This document shows positions 38,524-48,685 of a stretch of DNA of 64,000 nt, piece by piece. The stretch's first letter is position 1; every line of letters starts with the position of its first letter. The DNA is from Nicoletella semolina. Its GTDB lineage: Bacteria > Pseudomonadota > Gammaproteobacteria > Enterobacterales > Pasteurellaceae. Below the pieces are notes generated by a model that made no database searches, was not told the origin of the DNA, and saw nothing but the letters and a program-made list of their open reading frames with translations. Location: contig NZ_SLXJ01000002.1 in the NCBI RefSeq assembly GCF_004345745.1, positions 186,001 to 250,000 of the forward strand, written 5' to 3'. The position numbers and the translations under genes were made by a program.

Positions 38524-39288
38524 ATGTCAGACGTATTTCATTTAGGTTTAACAAAAGCAATGTTAAAAGGGGCAAAAGTCGCCATTGTTCCTGGTGATCC
38601 TGCTCGGAGTGAGCGAATTGCGGCGAAGATGGAAAATCCAGAGTTTCTTGCCTCAACTCGTGAATTTACCTCTTGGCTTGGCTATATTGATGGTCAGCCC
38701 ATTGTCGTGTGTTCAACAGGGATTGGTGGGCCATCAGTGTCTATTTGTGTGGAAGAGTTAGCACAACTTGGCGTGCGGACTTTCTTACGTATTGGTACAA
38801 CAGGAGCCATTCAGCCGCATATTAACGTTGGGGACGTGTTAGTAACAACAGGGGCTGTGCGTTTGGACGGTGCAAGCCGCCACTTCGCTCCACTGGAATA
38901 TCCTGCGGTGGCGGACTTTGAAGCAACAAATGCACTTTATCACGCTGCAATCGGTCAAGGTATCAAGCCTTATGTTGGTATTACGGCATCAAGTGATACT
39001 TTTTATCCAGGGCAAGAGCGTTATGACACATTCTCAGGCAAAATTTACCGCCATTTCCAAGGTTCTCTGCAGCAATGGCAAGATCTTAATGTGATGAATT
39101 TTGAGATGGAGTCGGCGACATTGTTTACTATGTGTGCGGCATTAGGCTTGCGTAGCGGTATGGTGTCTGGTGTGATAGTAAACCGTACTCAACAAGAGAT
39201 CCCAAATGAAGCAACGATTAAGGGAACGGAAGAGCGTGCGATTAATGTGGTGGTAGAAGCGGCTGGAGTACTTGCTCGTGATAGCTAG
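38524..39288 (+). CDS. udp: Uridine phosphorylase
   Basis: 254 residues. [31 protein letters not shown] and RIGTTGAIQ form the phosphate- and ribose-binding sites, and [11 protein letters not shown] carries the nucleoside-binding Glu-Met-Glu. It splits uridine to uracil and ribose-1-phosphate for salvage. AAAGGAG precedes the ATG at 38524; a ten-codon upstream extension in frame is not conserved in character. A convergent terminator follows. Confidence 0.95.
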   Translation: MSDVFHLGLTKAMLKGAKVAIVPGDPARSERIAAKMENPEFLASTREFTSWLGYIDGQPIVVCSTGIGGPSVSICVEELAQLGVRTFLRIGTTGAIQPHINVGDVLVTTGAVRLDGASRHFAPLEYPAVADFEATNALYHAAIGQGIKPYVGITASSDTFYPGQERYDTFSGKIYRHFQGSLQQWQDLNVMNFEMESATLFTMCAALGLRSGMVSGVIVNRTQQEIPNEATIKGTEERAINVVVEAAGVLARDS

Positions 39289-39322
39289 TTAGTGATTTAA
39301 TCCCTTCATTATTATTTACATT

Positions 39323-39359
39323 ATGCAGCAGCGGTAAAATGAGATCACCGCTGCTGCAT
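39323..39359. terminator. Convergent terminator between udp and eda
   Basis: ATGCAGCAGCGGT / ACCGCTGCTGCAT, a perfect 13-bp stem with an 11-base loop and CTTTATTTT after it on the plus strand. It serves udp and the end of the hexuronate operon. Confidence 0.88.
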
Positions 39360-39383
39360 CTTTATTTTGAGCTTGAGTGCAGA

Positions 39384-40028
39384 TTAGCTGCGTGTGCAGG
39401 CAACAACTTCTCTGACTAGTCTGCCAATTTCATTCCAATTTTTCGCTTGGATTAAGGATTTATCCACAAACCACGAGCCACCACAGGCAATAATATTCTC
39501 AATGGCTAGGTATTCTTGAATATTATTTAGGCTAATGCCTCCTGTTGGCATAAGTTGTAAATTTCCGTAAGGTCCGAGTAGAGCTTTGATCATTTTGATT
39601 CCACCGCTGGCTTCTGCAGGGAAAAACTTGACAGTATTGATACCCATTGATAGTGCAGCTTCAATTGACATTGGGTTATTTACCCCTGGTATGATGGGGA
39701 AATTCAAATCTTGGCAAAATTTCACGATTGCGGGGTTAAGTCCTGCGGTAACCACGAAATCTGCCCCTGCATTTTGGGCTTTGACGACTTGTTCTGCAGT
39801 TGATACTGTACCTGCTGCAATTAACAACGCTGGATAATGCTGGCGAGCTAAGCGAATAGCTCTTTCTGCGGCACTTGATCGGAAAGTGATTTCAGCCACG
39901 GGCAAACCGTTTTCTGATAAGGTTTTGACTAAGGGTAAAATATCCTCTGCTTGTTCGACTGCAATAACAGGAACGACTTTAAGCTGTTGGAGTTTTTCAA
40001 TAATTTGTGCGGTTGTATATGTCATCAT
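39384..40028 (-). CDS. eda: KDPG aldolase (2-dehydro-3-deoxyphosphogluconate aldolase)
   Basis: 214 residues, a TIM-barrel class I aldolase. The catalytic Glu (AEITFRS), the Schiff-base Lys (GINTVKFFPAEASGG) and the phosphate-binding LMPTGGI are present. It cleaves KDPG to pyruvate and glyceraldehyde-3-phosphate, the last step of the pathway encoded here. It is the last gene of the dctP-SDR-uxaC-kdgK-eda operon, seven bases after kdgK. Confidence 0.95.
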   Translation of the reverse strand: MMTYTTAQIIEKLQQLKVVPVIAVEQAEDILPLVKTLSENGLPVAEITFRSSAAERAIRLARQHYPALLIAAGTVSTAEQVVKAQNAGADFVVTAGLNPAIVKFCQDLNFPIIPGVNNPMSIEAALSMGINTVKFFPAEASGGIKMIKALLGPYGNLQLMPTGGISLNNIQEYLAIENIIACGGSWFVDKSLIQAKNWNEIGRLVREVVACTRS

Positions 40029-40035
40029 TTTCCCC

Positions 40036-40983
40036 TTATTGTATGGTACTGAATTGTGCTAATAAGTGAGCAGTCGCAGATTTATCAATAATTGCCCCTT
40101 TATGTTGAATGACAATGCCTGCTAGTTGATTACCTTGGTGGCAACACGATGCCAATGACTTACCTTGTAAGTAGCCTGCCAAAAATCCAGCGTTAAATGC
40201 ATCGCCTGCTGAGGTCGTATCCATAACTTGCTCAACGGGTGTTGTTGGCACAAAAATAGGTTGTGGATATTGATAAGCTATAGCCCCTTTTTTGCCTTGT
40301 TTAATAATGATTTTAGGAATTGAGTAAGCGGATAAACGAGCAATGGTTTGTTGCTCATCTTCATCTTGCCAAAGCGTTGCTTCGTCATCAAACGTTACCA
40401 GAGCAATATCAACTAAAGGGAGTAATGCGTGATAACAGGATTTTGCTTGTGCAAGACTTTCCCACAATGCTGGGCGAAAATTACTGTCGAATGCAATCTC
40501 TACGCCAGAGTGCTTCAGTTTAGTGAGATAGGTAATCAATAATTCTCGGTCGCTCTCAGGTAGGATTGCCAAAGAAACACCGCTTAAATAGATCATATCG
40601 ACTGACGATAATTGGTTGGATATTTCAGAGAAATGGGGATGTTGCAACAAATAACGAGCAGCAGATTGGTTACGCCAATATAAGAAAGTACGTTCACCTT
40701 GCTTATCCAATTGGATTAGATATAAGCCTAATGAACGATTTTCATCTTGTAATACCCATTGCGTATTAATTCCATCAGCTTGCCAATAAGTCAGTAGACT
40801 TTGGCTTAGCTTGTCTGATCCTACAGCAGAGACATAACATATTTGAAGAGCGTGAGGAGCTGAAACACGAGCTAAATAGGTTGCTGTATTGAGTGTATCG
40901 CCACCATAGGTTTGATACATTACCCCAAATGGCTCGCCGTTAAGCTCTATCATACACTCCCCAAATAAAGCGATTTTTTTCAT
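40036..40983 (-). CDS. kdgK: 2-dehydro-3-deoxygluconokinase
   Basis: 315 residues of the PfkB/ribokinase family. The N-terminal IALFGECMIELNG and the C-terminal anion-hole/catalytic motif DTTSAGDAFNAGFLAGYL are clear. It phosphorylates KDG to KDPG using ATP. The tight six-base gap to uxaC and the eda neighbour support KDG rather than another sugar as substrate. Confidence 0.94.
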   Translation of the reverse strand: MKKIALFGECMIELNGEPFGVMYQTYGGDTLNTATYLARVSAPHALQICYVSAVGSDKLSQSLLTYWQADGINTQWVLQDENRSLGLYLIQLDKQGERTFLYWRNQSAARYLLQHPHFSEISNQLSSVDMIYLSGVSLAILPESDRELLITYLTKLKHSGVEIAFDSNFRPALWESLAQAKSCYHALLPLVDIALVTFDDEATLWQDEDEQQTIARLSAYSIPKIIIKQGKKGAIAYQYPQPIFVPTTPVEQVMDTTSAGDAFNAGFLAGYLQGKSLASCCHQGNQLAGIVIQHKGAIIDKSATAHLLAQFSTIQ

Positions 40984-40989
40984 TTTTGT

Positions 40990-42417
40990 TTACCTACTAT
41001 TTGAGATAGGACTTGGCTTGAAATAGCGTTTGGCATTATGGAAGCAAATGTTCTTCACCATATTTCCCAATAGCTGAAGGTCGTAAGGTGCCTCACCTTT
41101 CACCACCCAATTACCTATCATTTCACATAAAATGCGGCGAAAATATTCGTGGCGAGTATAAGAGAGGAAACTTCTAGAATCGGTCAGCATTCCGACAAAT
41201 TGACTTAATAAACCGAGTTGTGAGAGTTGTTGTAGTTGTCTTTCCATACCGTCTTTTTGGTCATTAAACCACCAGCCTGAGCCAAATTGAATTTTTCCTG
41301 CAACACCGCCTGTTTGGAAATTACCAATCATTGAGGCGATCATTTCGTTATCACGAGGGTTTAGGCAATATAAAATGGTTTTTGGCAGTTGGTCGGTTTG
41401 ATCCATTGTGTCAAGTAGTTGAGAAAGTGGTTGGGCGTAAGCTAAATCTGCCATTGAATCAAAGCCTGTATCTGCTCCCAGCAATTTAAACATTCTCGTG
41501 TTATTGTTGCGTAAAGCACCAATATGCAACTGCATTACCCAATGACGTTTGTCATATTCTGCAGCCAGCCACACGAGTAAGGCGGTTGTAAATTGAGCAA
41601 TCTCTTGTTCTGAAAGCAGTCGGTTTTCTCGTTTTTTTTGCAAAATACGATCTAGTATCTTTTCATCAGGGATCGGTGCAAATCGTAATATTTCAATACC
41701 GTGATCAGCAGATTTACAACCATACATATCAAAATGTTCAATGCGTTTTAATAATGCTTGTTTCAAATCTGAGAATGAGAGAATGTCCACATCACTTACA
41801 CGCCCAAGCTGCGTAATGTAATCATTGAATATTGGCAACTCAATTTTAAATGCCTTATCAGGTCTAAAACTTGGCACAACTTCAATCTCAAAATCGGGAT
41901 CATCTTGGAGTATTTTATGGTATTTCAAACTATCAATCGGATCATCGGTTGTACCAGATAGCTTCACATTCATCTGTTTCATTATTCCACGAGCAGAAAA
42001 CTCAGGTTGTTGAAGCATTTCGTTGCATTCAGACCAAATGTGCTTTTCTGTTGCTGGATTGAATAATCTATTTGTAATCCCGAATGGACGACGTAATTCC
42101 AAATGTGTCCAATGGTAAATAGGATTTCCGATACATTCAGGAACGGTTTTTGCCCAAGCCTGATATTTTTCATAACGGGTAGCACTGCCTGTAATGAATC
42201 TTTCATCAATACCTGCTGAACGCATTGCTCGCCATTTATAATGATCGCCTTCTAACCAAATTTCAGTAAGATCGTTAAATTGTCGATTTTCTGCGATATC
42301 TTTTGGCGAAAGGTGGCAATGATAGTCAAAGATAGGACTCTCTTTTGCATAGAGGTGGTATAGCTCACAAGCTACATCATTTGATAACAGAAAATCTTCA
42401 CATAAAAATGGTTTCAC
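40990..42417 (-). CDS. uxaC: Uronate isomerase
   Basis: 475 residues, close to the usual length, of the amidohydrolase superfamily. [16 protein letters not shown] supplies the metal-site Hx[19 protein letters not shown] and [21 protein letters not shown] are family signatures. It converts glucuronate to fructuronate (or galacturonate to tagaturonate). The neighbours give only the mannonate branch, so glucuronate is favoured. Confidence 0.96.
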   Translation of the reverse strand: MKPFLCEDFLLSNDVACELYHLYAKESPIFDYHCHLSPKDIAENRQFNDLTEIWLEGDHYKWRAMRSAGIDERFITGSATRYEKYQAWAKTVPECIGNPIYHWTHLELRRPFGITNRLFNPATEKHIWSECNEMLQQPEFSARGIMKQMNVKLSGTTDDPIDSLKYHKILQDDPDFEIEVVPSFRPDKAFKIELPIFNDYITQLGRVSDVDILSFSDLKQALLKRIEHFDMYGCKSADHGIEILRFAPIPDEKILDRILQKKRENRLLSEQEIAQFTTALLVWLAAEYDKRHWVMQLHIGALRNNNTRMFKLLGADTGFDSMADLAYAQPLSQLLDTMDQTDQLPKTILYCLNPRDNEMIASMIGNFQTGGVAGKIQFGSGWWFNDQKDGMERQLQQLSQLGLLSQFVGMLTDSRSFLSYTRHEYFRRILCEMIGNWVVKGEAPYDLQLLGNMVKNICFHNAKRYFKPSPISNSR

Positions 42418-42426
42418 GATGCCCCC

Positions 42427-43272
42427 TTACACGCCACTGTATGCAGAGAAGCCGCCATCAATAGGCAATACCACACCGTTAATAAAACTTGAATATGCTT
42501 CGTCCATTAAAAATAAAATGCCGCCGATAAGTTCATTTGCTTCTCCGAAGCGTCGCATCGGCGTATTGGTGAGAATTTTTTCTGCTCTTGGCGTGGGATT
42601 GTCGTTATCATCAAATAATAAACTACGATTTTGATGACTGACTAAAAAGCCAGGGGCAATCGCATTACAGCGAATACCAACTCGAGAAAAATAGACTGCC
42701 AGCCACTGAGTAAAATTACTAATAGCGGCTTTAGCACCTGAATAGGCAGGGATTTTGGTTAATGGTGTGTAGGCATTCATACTTGAAATGTTGATGATGC
42801 TAGCTCCTTTTTTACCCATCATATCTTGGGCAAAAACTTGGGTTGGCAGTAATGTGCCTAGATAATTTAAATTAAACACAAATTCAATGCCTGATTTGTC
42901 TAACGAGAAAAAGGATTTTGTGGTATTGGGTAAATCCAGTTCGTGGAATTCATTGTCAGTGGTTGCCTTTGGGCTATTTCCTCCTGCACCATTAATTAAA
43001 ATGTCGCACAGACCAAAATCTCGAGCAATTTGAGTACGAGCTGCTTGAAGACTATCAAGATCTAGTACATTCGTTTGGTAGGCTTTAGCGAGATAGCCAG
43101 CTTGGTTAATTTCATCAGCATAATCCTGTACCGCTTCGACATTAATATCCAGTAATGCAACTTTCGCCCCTGTTTTGGCGATTTCCTTAGCAAAATAAGC
43201 ACATAACACGCCACCAGCTCCTGTAATGACAACGACCCTATCTTTAAAATGATGATTGTTTGTTAATGACAT
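42427..43272 (-). CDS. SDR-family fructuronate reductase / mannonate oxidoreductase
   Basis: 281 residues with a Rossmann nucleotide site (VVVITGAGGVLCAYFAKE), NGAGGN, and the catalytic Ser-Tyr-Lys set (NISSMNAY ... YSGAKAA). No gene for the classical UxuB (a long-chain dehydrogenase) is in the cluster. This enzyme sits between uxaC and the transporter and fills the fructuronate-to-mannonate step. The assignment is by fold plus context, and matches the arrangement in H. influenzae. Confidence 0.85.
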   Translation of the reverse strand: MSLTNNHHFKDRVVVITGAGGVLCAYFAKEIAKTGAKVALLDINVEAVQDYADEINQAGYLAKAYQTNVLDLDSLQAARTQIARDFGLCDILINGAGGNSPKATTDNEFHELDLPNTTKSFFSLDKSGIEFVFNLNYLGTLLPTQVFAQDMMGKKGASIINISSMNAYTPLTKIPAYSGAKAAISNFTQWLAVYFSRVGIRCNAIAPGFLVSHQNRSLLFDDNDNPTPRAEKILTNTPMRRFGEANELIGGILFLMDEAYSSFINGVVLPIDGGFSAYSGV

Positions 43273-43340
43273 TTCTCAATTCTCCAAAATAGACTTTCTT
43301 GTGAAAGTAGAGGGCGTGAGATACACCCAGAAAAGTGTGC

Positions 43341-44327
43341 TTATCTTTTTGCATTAATTTTTTCTACAAACGGACCAATAATCGTATCTGCAAGAGCCTT
43401 ATCGTGCATCGGTTTTACTGCATCAACAAAAGGTTGTTTGTCTACTTTTACAAACTCAACACCCAGTGTTTCTTTTGCTTTTTTCACTTCCTCAGCAATC
43501 ATTTTTGTCCAAAGTGCCTTATGACTTATCATTGAATTATTGATGGCTTGTTTAAGTGCTTCTTGCTGCTTAGCGGTGAGTTTTGCCCAAGATTTTTCAC
43601 TGATTAACAAGACGTCTGGAATCATTGTGTGTTCATCTTCGCTAAAGAACTTAGAGACTTCGCCGTGTCGCATTAAAGTGAGTGCAGTTTGATTATTTTC
43701 GGCGGCATCAACAACGCCTTGTTGTAGTGCTGTGTAAAGTTCGCCAAATGCTAATGGTGTAGGAGAAGCACCCATTAATTTCACCATCTCTAATGCAGTT
43801 GGACTAGGTTGAACTCGTACTTTTAAGCCTTTCAGATCGGCTGGTGTGTTAATCGGTTTTGCAGCATAAAAGCTACGGGAACCTGCGTCATAATAGGTTA
43901 GACCGATAAATCCTTTCCCTTTAGTGGAATCTAAGATTTTGCCGCCAATCGCAGGATCTTGTAATACTCTGTAGTAATGTTCCCTATCTTTAAATAAATA
44001 AGGTACGTTAAATGCACCGTATGCAGGTTCAAACGCTTCTAATTCACTAGCATTGGACTTTGCCATATCAAGAGAGCCTGATTGGATCAATTCCATTGAT
44101 TCACGTTGATTACCCAATTGGCTATTTGGGTAAATACGGATCACCACCTCACCATGTGTTAATTTCTTCACTTCATCTGCCATATTTTGCATTGAGATAT
44201 GAACAGGGTGGGTTTTGTCATTATTATGACTTAATTTCAATGTTGTTTTGGCTGATACAGATAATGAAATCATCGTTGCAAATAAACTGCTGATTGTAAT
44301 CGCTAAGAGATGTCTTTTTGTATACAT
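43341..44327 (-). CDS. dctP: TRAP transporter solute-binding protein (DctP family), hexuronate
   Basis: 328 residues with signal peptide ending SVSA at about residue 26. LKLSHNNDKTHPVHISMQN and the carboxylate-binding Arg segment GLKVRVQPSPTALEMVKLMG are typical, followed by GVVDAAENN. The periplasmic protein captures the substrate for the QM membrane subunits. It heads the minus-strand operon, while its partners dctQM start on the other strand across the same control region. Glucuronate or a related hexuronate is the likely ligand from context. Confidence 0.92.
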   Translation of the reverse strand: MYTKRHLLAITISSLFATMISLSVSAKTTLKLSHNNDKTHPVHISMQNMADEVKKLTHGEVVIRIYPNSQLGNQRESMELIQSGSLDMAKSNASELEAFEPAYGAFNVPYLFKDREHYYRVLQDPAIGGKILDSTKGKGFIGLTYYDAGSRSFYAAKPINTPADLKGLKVRVQPSPTALEMVKLMGASPTPLAFGELYTALQQGVVDAAENNQTALTLMRHGEVSKFFSEDEHTMIPDVLLISEKSWAKLTAKQQEALKQAINNSMISHKALWTKMIAEEVKKAKETLGVEFVKVDKQPFVDAVKPMHDKALADTIIGPFVEKINAKR

Positions 44328-44444
44328 AGTTGAATCCTCTATCTTGATGAGATGAAAAGCAAAATAACTCTACTACTGAAATAGTGAGATAGTATTATTT
44401 TTCGCCAATAATGTTAGACCAATTATTTAATCTGTTCTAGACAA

Positions 44445-44484
44445 TTTTCTCAATTTTGTGAAGTTGTTCACAAAATTGAGAAAA
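44445..44484. promoter_or_regulatory. CRP operator inside a 17-bp perfect inverted repeat
   Basis: TTTTCTCAATTTTGTGA-AGTTGT-TCACAAAATTGAGAAAA, with TGTGAN6TCACA at 44457-44472 matching the CRP consensus exactly. It lies in the divergent promoter region of dctP and dctQM, indicating catabolite control of both operons. The symmetry extends well beyond the CRP site. Confidence 0.85.
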
Positions 44485-44514
44485 AAATCTGTTTTAATAT
44501 TCAATTTAGGGTAT

Positions 44515-44530
44515 ATTTGGTTTACCAATT
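44515..44530. promoter_or_regulatory. UxuR/ExuR-like operator
   Basis: ATTTGGTTTACCAATT is a near palindrome matching the TTGGT-NN-ACCAA pattern of the UxuR/ExuR regulators of the GntR family. It lies 53 bases before the dctQ start, next to the CRP site. The likely ligand-responsive repressor is the GntR protein at 46602-47357. Confidence 0.7.
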
Positions 44531-44582
44531 TTAATAAGATATTAAAGTAAGTCGTATTTTATTGTCTTTCAAGGGGGAAATT

Positions 44583-45074
44583 ATGACTCGGATTATCGCT
44601 TTACTTGATCGAATATTAGCGGCATTTTGTGTTGTGTTATGTATCGGATTAGTTATTTCTGTAGTCTGGCAGGTATTTTCTCGCTATGTTTTAAATGATC
44701 CTAGTACGGTTACCGATGAACTCGCTCGATTTTTATTTATTTGGGTTGGGCTTGTTGGGGCAGCGTATGGGCTGGGTAAGAAAAAGCATTTAGCCATTGA
44801 TTTATTATCAATGAAATTAGAAAAAAATCCTAAAAAATACCTTTTACTTCAATTTGTTATTAATGCAATCAGTATTTTATTTGTCAGTGTCATTATGTGC
44901 TATGGAGGTAGTTCTCTAGTCTTAAATACAATTGCTGCAGGGCAAATATCGCCTGTTTTAGGTATTCAAATGGGTCTGGTTTATCTTGCTTTGCCTGTCA
45001 GTGGATTTTTTATGCTCGTCTTTTTAATTAGAGAAGTGTTCACGGATATTCATCAACTTTCAACTCAACATTAA
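44583..45074 (+). CDS. dctQ: TRAP transporter small permease (DctQ family)
   Basis: 163 residues with four membrane segments; the VWQVFSRYVLNDPSTVTDELARF motif region and FIWVGLVGAAYGLGKKKHLAID are characteristic. The ATG at 44583 has AGGGGGAAA upstream; the frame opens seven codons earlier. It forms the membrane complex with the DctM protein eight bases downstream. Confidence 0.92.
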   Translation: MTRIIALLDRILAAFCVVLCIGLVISVVWQVFSRYVLNDPSTVTDELARFLFIWVGLVGAAYGLGKKKHLAIDLLSMKLEKNPKKYLLLQFVINAISILFVSVIMCYGGSSLVLNTIAAGQISPVLGIQMGLVYLALPVSGFFMLVFLIREVFTDIHQLSTQH

Positions 45075-45081
45075 GGAGGCT

Positions 45082-46386
45082 ATGATGGAATGGACAACTA
45101 TTATTACATTAGTCGGCAGTTTTTTCGTCTTTCTTGCTATTGGTGTACCAATTTCATTTGCGATTGGTATTTCCTCATTTTTGACTATTCTGCTGGTGAT
45201 ACCGTTCGATTCTGCCATTGCGGTAATTTCTCAAAAAATGGCATCTGGTCTAGACAGCTTTTCCTTGCTTGCTATCCCATTTTTTATTCTTGCTGGCAAT
45301 ATTATGAATCGTGGAGGTATCGCGATTCGGTTAATTGCGTTTGCTAAGGTTTTAGGTGGACGCTTACCAGGCTCTCTTGCTCATGTAAATGTCTTGGCAA
45401 ATATGATGTTTGGCTCTATTTCAGGTTCTGCGGTTGCAGCCGCAGCAGCTGTAGGGGGAACAATGGCACCACTTCAGAAAAAAGAGGGTTATGATCCTGC
45501 GTTTTCTGCTGCAGTAAACATTACTTCATCGCCAACAGGCTTATTGATTCCACCAAGTAATACTTTTATTGTTTATTCATTAATTTCTGGAGGTACATCT
45601 ATCGGTGCATTATTTTTAGCAGGTTATGTTCCTGGTATTTTAATGGGCTTAGGCATTATGATCGTTGCGTATTATTTTGCTAAAAAACATCAATATCCCG
45701 TGTCGTCAAAACCGACATTTAAAGAAGTGGCATATTGCACCTTAGATGCATTACCTAGCTTGGGACTAGTTGTTGTGATTATTGGCGGCATTGTTGGCGG
45801 AATTTTTACCGCTACTGAGGCTTCTGCAATAGCGGTCATTTATACGCTAATTCTTGCAGTAGTGGTGTATAAAGAAATTAGTTTAAAAGAGCTGCCGAGC
45901 ATTATTCTTGAGGCGATGACGACAACTTCTATTGTGCTATTGCTTATCGGTGCATCAATGGGAATGTCTTGGGCGATGGCAAACGCAGATATTCCTTACA
46001 CCATTAGTGATGCATTGCTTGGTATTTCAGATAATCCGATTGTGATTCTGTTGATTATCAACGTTATTTTGCTGATTGTAGGAACATTTATGGATATGAC
46101 TCCAGCACTATTGATTTTTACCCCTATTTTTCTACCTATTGTAACGGAATTAGGTATAGATCCTGTTCATTTTGGTATTTTAATGGTGTTTAATTTATCG
46201 ATTGGAATCTGTACACCACCTGTTGGATCTACGCTGTTTATTGGGTGTTCTGTTGCAGGGGTAAAAATTGATAAAGTGATTAAACCATTATTGCCGTTTT
46301 ATATGGTATTAATCGTTACTTTATTCATTGTTACTTTTGTACCGCAGTTAAGCTTATGGTTACCGCAGACGTTACTTGGTCATTAA
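45082..46386 (+). CDS. dctM: TRAP transporter large permease (DctM family)
   Basis: 434 residues, about 12 membrane segments. It carries LAIPFFILAGNIMNRGGIA, FGSISGSAVAAAAAVGG and the second-repeat segment GTFMDMTPALLIFTPI typical of this sodium-coupled family. GGAGG precedes two possible ATG codons (45082, 45085). The 215-base gap to uxuR contains an ATTGGTGGTAAAAT half-match to the UxuR site at about 46404. Confidence 0.95.
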   Translation: MMEWTTIITLVGSFFVFLAIGVPISFAIGISSFLTILLVIPFDSAIAVISQKMASGLDSFSLLAIPFFILAGNIMNRGGIAIRLIAFAKVLGGRLPGSLAHVNVLANMMFGSISGSAVAAAAAVGGTMAPLQKKEGYDPAFSAAVNITSSPTGLLIPPSNTFIVYSLISGGTSIGALFLAGYVPGILMGLGIMIVAYYFAKKHQYPVSSKPTFKEVAYCTLDALPSLGLVVVIIGGIVGGIFTATEASAIAVIYTLILAVVVYKEISLKELPSIILEAMTTTSIVLLLIGASMGMSWAMANADIPYTISDALLGISDNPIVILLIINVILLIVGTFMDMTPALLIFTPIFLPIVTELGIDPVHFGILMVFNLSIGICTPPVGSTLFIGCSVAGVKIDKVIKPLLPFYMVLIVTLFIVTFVPQLSLWLPQTLLGH

Positions 46387-46601
46387 TAATAATGGGTGTT
46401 TACAATTGGTGGTAAAATTATGGTGTTCAAACAGAACCATCTACATGGATATTCATAGAAAGTAATTGAACATTCCGTTTATATAGTATTAAAAATGATC
46501 CATTCATTACTGATGAAACAAGACAGCTAATTATGAACAGCACTACCTTCATAAAAGATGAACTATTTTCATCAAATAATATTCTTCAAGAGAGTTAAAA
46601 A

Positions 46602-47357
46602 ATGACAAAAAATGCAGATTTACGTTCATATAAAAAAATTGGTTCTATTTTGAAACAAGAATTAATTGATGGAGTTTACCAAGTGGGAGATCGGCTTCCT
46701 CCTGAACGAGATCTCGCAGAAAAATTAAATGTCAGCCGAACAGTTATTCGTGAAGCAATTATTATGTTGGAACTGGAAAATCTTGTTTCAGTTCGTAAAG
46801 GATCTGGCGTTTATGTTATTCGCCAACCGCTGTTTGAAGCACAAAATGATGCGATTTATGAATATGAAGATGTTGGTCCATTTGAACTACTACAAGCTCG
46901 ACAGCTATTAGAAAGTAGCATTGCCGAATTTGCCGCCATTCAAGCGAATAGAAATGATGTATTAAGATTAAAGGAAATTTTAAATCAAGAGCGTATTACG
47001 CTAGAAAAAAATGACGAGGATTATTCTGCCGATGAAGAATTCCATAGTGCGATAGCCGAAATGACACAAAATGAAGTGCTAATAAAAATGCAAAAAGAGT
47101 TATGGAAATATCGAACAAATTCAATGTGGAAAGGACTACATACACATATTTCTGATCAAAAATATCGCCAACAATGGTTAAAAGATCACGAAAATATTTT
47201 AAATAGCATTCAGCGTAAAGATCCAGCGTTAGCAAAAAAAGCAATGTGGCAACATTTGGAAAATGTTAAACGAAAACTCTTCGAATTATCCGACGTAGAA
47301 GATCCTGATTTTGATGGTTTTTTATTTAATGTTAATCCTGTTGCAGTTGGTCTTTAA
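46602..47357 (+). CDS. uxuR: GntR-family hexuronate regulator UxuR
   Basis: 251 residues. The N-terminal winged helix-turn-helix has the signature VGDRLPPERDLAEKLNVSRT and RKGSGVYVI, and the all-helical FCD effector domain follows (LLQARQLLESSIAEFAA ... EEFHSAIAEMTQNEVLI). It most likely represses the divergent hexuronate operons and uxuA, responding to fructuronate. It is encoded 30 bases upstream of uxuA. Confidence 0.92.
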   Translation: MTKNADLRSYKKIGSILKQELIDGVYQVGDRLPPERDLAEKLNVSRTVIREAIIMLELENLVSVRKGSGVYVIRQPLFEAQNDAIYEYEDVGPFELLQARQLLESSIAEFAAIQANRNDVLRLKEILNQERITLEKNDEDYSADEEFHSAIAEMTQNEVLIKMQKELWKYRTNSMWKGLHTHISDQKYRQQWLKDHENILNSIQRKDPALAKKAMWQHLENVKRKLFELSDVEDPDFDGFLFNVNPVAVGL

Positions 47358-47387
47358 ATTACAGTAAAAAAGATTAAGGAGTTTCCT

Positions 47388-48572
47388 ATGGAACAAACGT
47401 GGCGTTGGTATGGTCCTGACGATCCAGTTTCACTTTCAGATGTTCGTCAAGCAGGTGCAACGGGAATTGTGAGTGCTTTACATCACATTTCAAATGGACA
47501 AGTTTGGACAGTTGAGGAAATTAAAAAACGTAAGGAAATGATTGAGACAGCAGGACTTGTTTGGTCTGTTGTTGAAAGTGTGCCTGTTCACGAAGAAATA
47601 AAAACTCAAACAGGCAATTATCAAGTCTGGATTGATAATTATAAACAAACGATCCGTAACCTTGCTTTATGTGGCATTGATACAGTATGTTACAACTTTA
47701 TGCCTGTATTAGATTGGACTCGCACCGACCTTGCCTACGAAGTTTCAGACGGCTCAAAAGCTCTTCGATTTGATTATATTGCTTTTGCTGCCTTTGAATT
47801 ATATATCCTAAAACGCCCCAATGCAGAAAATAGCTATACTGAATCAGAACGTAGACAGGCAAAACGCTATTTTGAAAATATGACAGAGAGCAATATTGCT
47901 ACATTGACAAGTAATATCATTGCAGGCTTACCAGGGGCAGAAGAAGGTTACACTCTAGAAGCATTTCAAATGCAACTTGATCGTTACAATGGAATTACAC
48001 CAGAGATTTTCCGCACCCACTTAGCTTATTTTCTAAATGAAATCATTCCTGTTGCTCAAGAGGTTGGAATAAAAATGGCAGTACACCCTGATGATCCGCC
48101 TCGTCCAATTTTAGGATTACCTCGTATTGTCTCCACAATTGAAGATATGCAGTGGTATGTAGATACTCAACCGTTACCCGCAAATGGCTTCACAATGTGC
48201 ACTGGTTCTTATGGTGTTCGCTCTGACAATGATCTTATCGAAATGACAACACGTTTTGCAGACCGTATTTATTTTGCACATCTGCGTGCAACCCAACGAG
48301 AAGAAAATCCGTTAAGTTTCTACGAAGCTGATCACCTTGCGGGAGATGTGGATATGTTCGGTGTTGTTAAAGCCCTATTAAATGAAGAATATCGTCGTAA
48401 AGCGAATGGTGATTCTCGCTTAATCCCAATGCGTCCAGACCACGGTCATCAAATGTTAGATGATCTACATAAAAAAACCAACCCAGGGTATTCCGCTATT
48501 GGACGCCTACGAGGCTTAGCAGAATTCCGAGGTTTAGAACTTGCATTGAAAAAAGTCTATTTTGAGAAATAA
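47388..48572 (+). CDS. uxuA: Mannonate dehydratase
   Basis: 394 residues, full length. [20 protein letters not shown] and the metal/substrate segments [31 protein letters not shown] and [12 protein letters not shown] are signatures of UxuA. It dehydrates D-mannonate to 2-keto-3-deoxygluconate, feeding kdgK. It is expressed on the plus strand with uxuR, opposite to the other pathway enzymes. Confidence 0.97.
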   Translation: MEQTWRWYGPDDPVSLSDVRQAGATGIVSALHHISNGQVWTVEEIKKRKEMIETAGLVWSVVESVPVHEEIKTQTGNYQVWIDNYKQTIRNLALCGIDTVCYNFMPVLDWTRTDLAYEVSDGSKALRFDYIAFAAFELYILKRPNAENSYTESERRQAKRYFENMTESNIATLTSNIIAGLPGAEEGYTLEAFQMQLDRYNGITPEIFRTHLAYFLNEIIPVAQEVGIKMAVHPDDPPRPILGLPRIVSTIEDMQWYVDTQPLPANGFTMCTGSYGVRSDNDLIEMTTRFADRIYFAHLRATQREENPLSFYEADHLAGDVDMFGVVKALLNEEYRRKANGDSRLIPMRPDHGHQMLDDLHKKTNPGYSAIGRLRGLAEFRGLELALKKVYFEK

Positions 48573-48610
48573 TTTCTCCCCTTTGAAGTGGGATTAGACC
48601 AGCTTATCGA

Positions 48611-48645
48611 TAAAAAAACCTGCATTAAATTTTAAAATGCAGGTT
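48611..48645 (-). terminator. Terminator of the rodZ-ispG-hisS-yfgM operon
   Basis: AACCTGCATT / AATGCAGGTT 10-bp stem; on the minus strand it is followed by a T tract (seven T). It lies between convergent uxuA and yfgM and may also slow plus-strand transcription. Confidence 0.82.
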
Positions 48646-48685
48646 AGTAGTTGTTGAAATCTATTTTTGAATAGCGTTAATCAAG

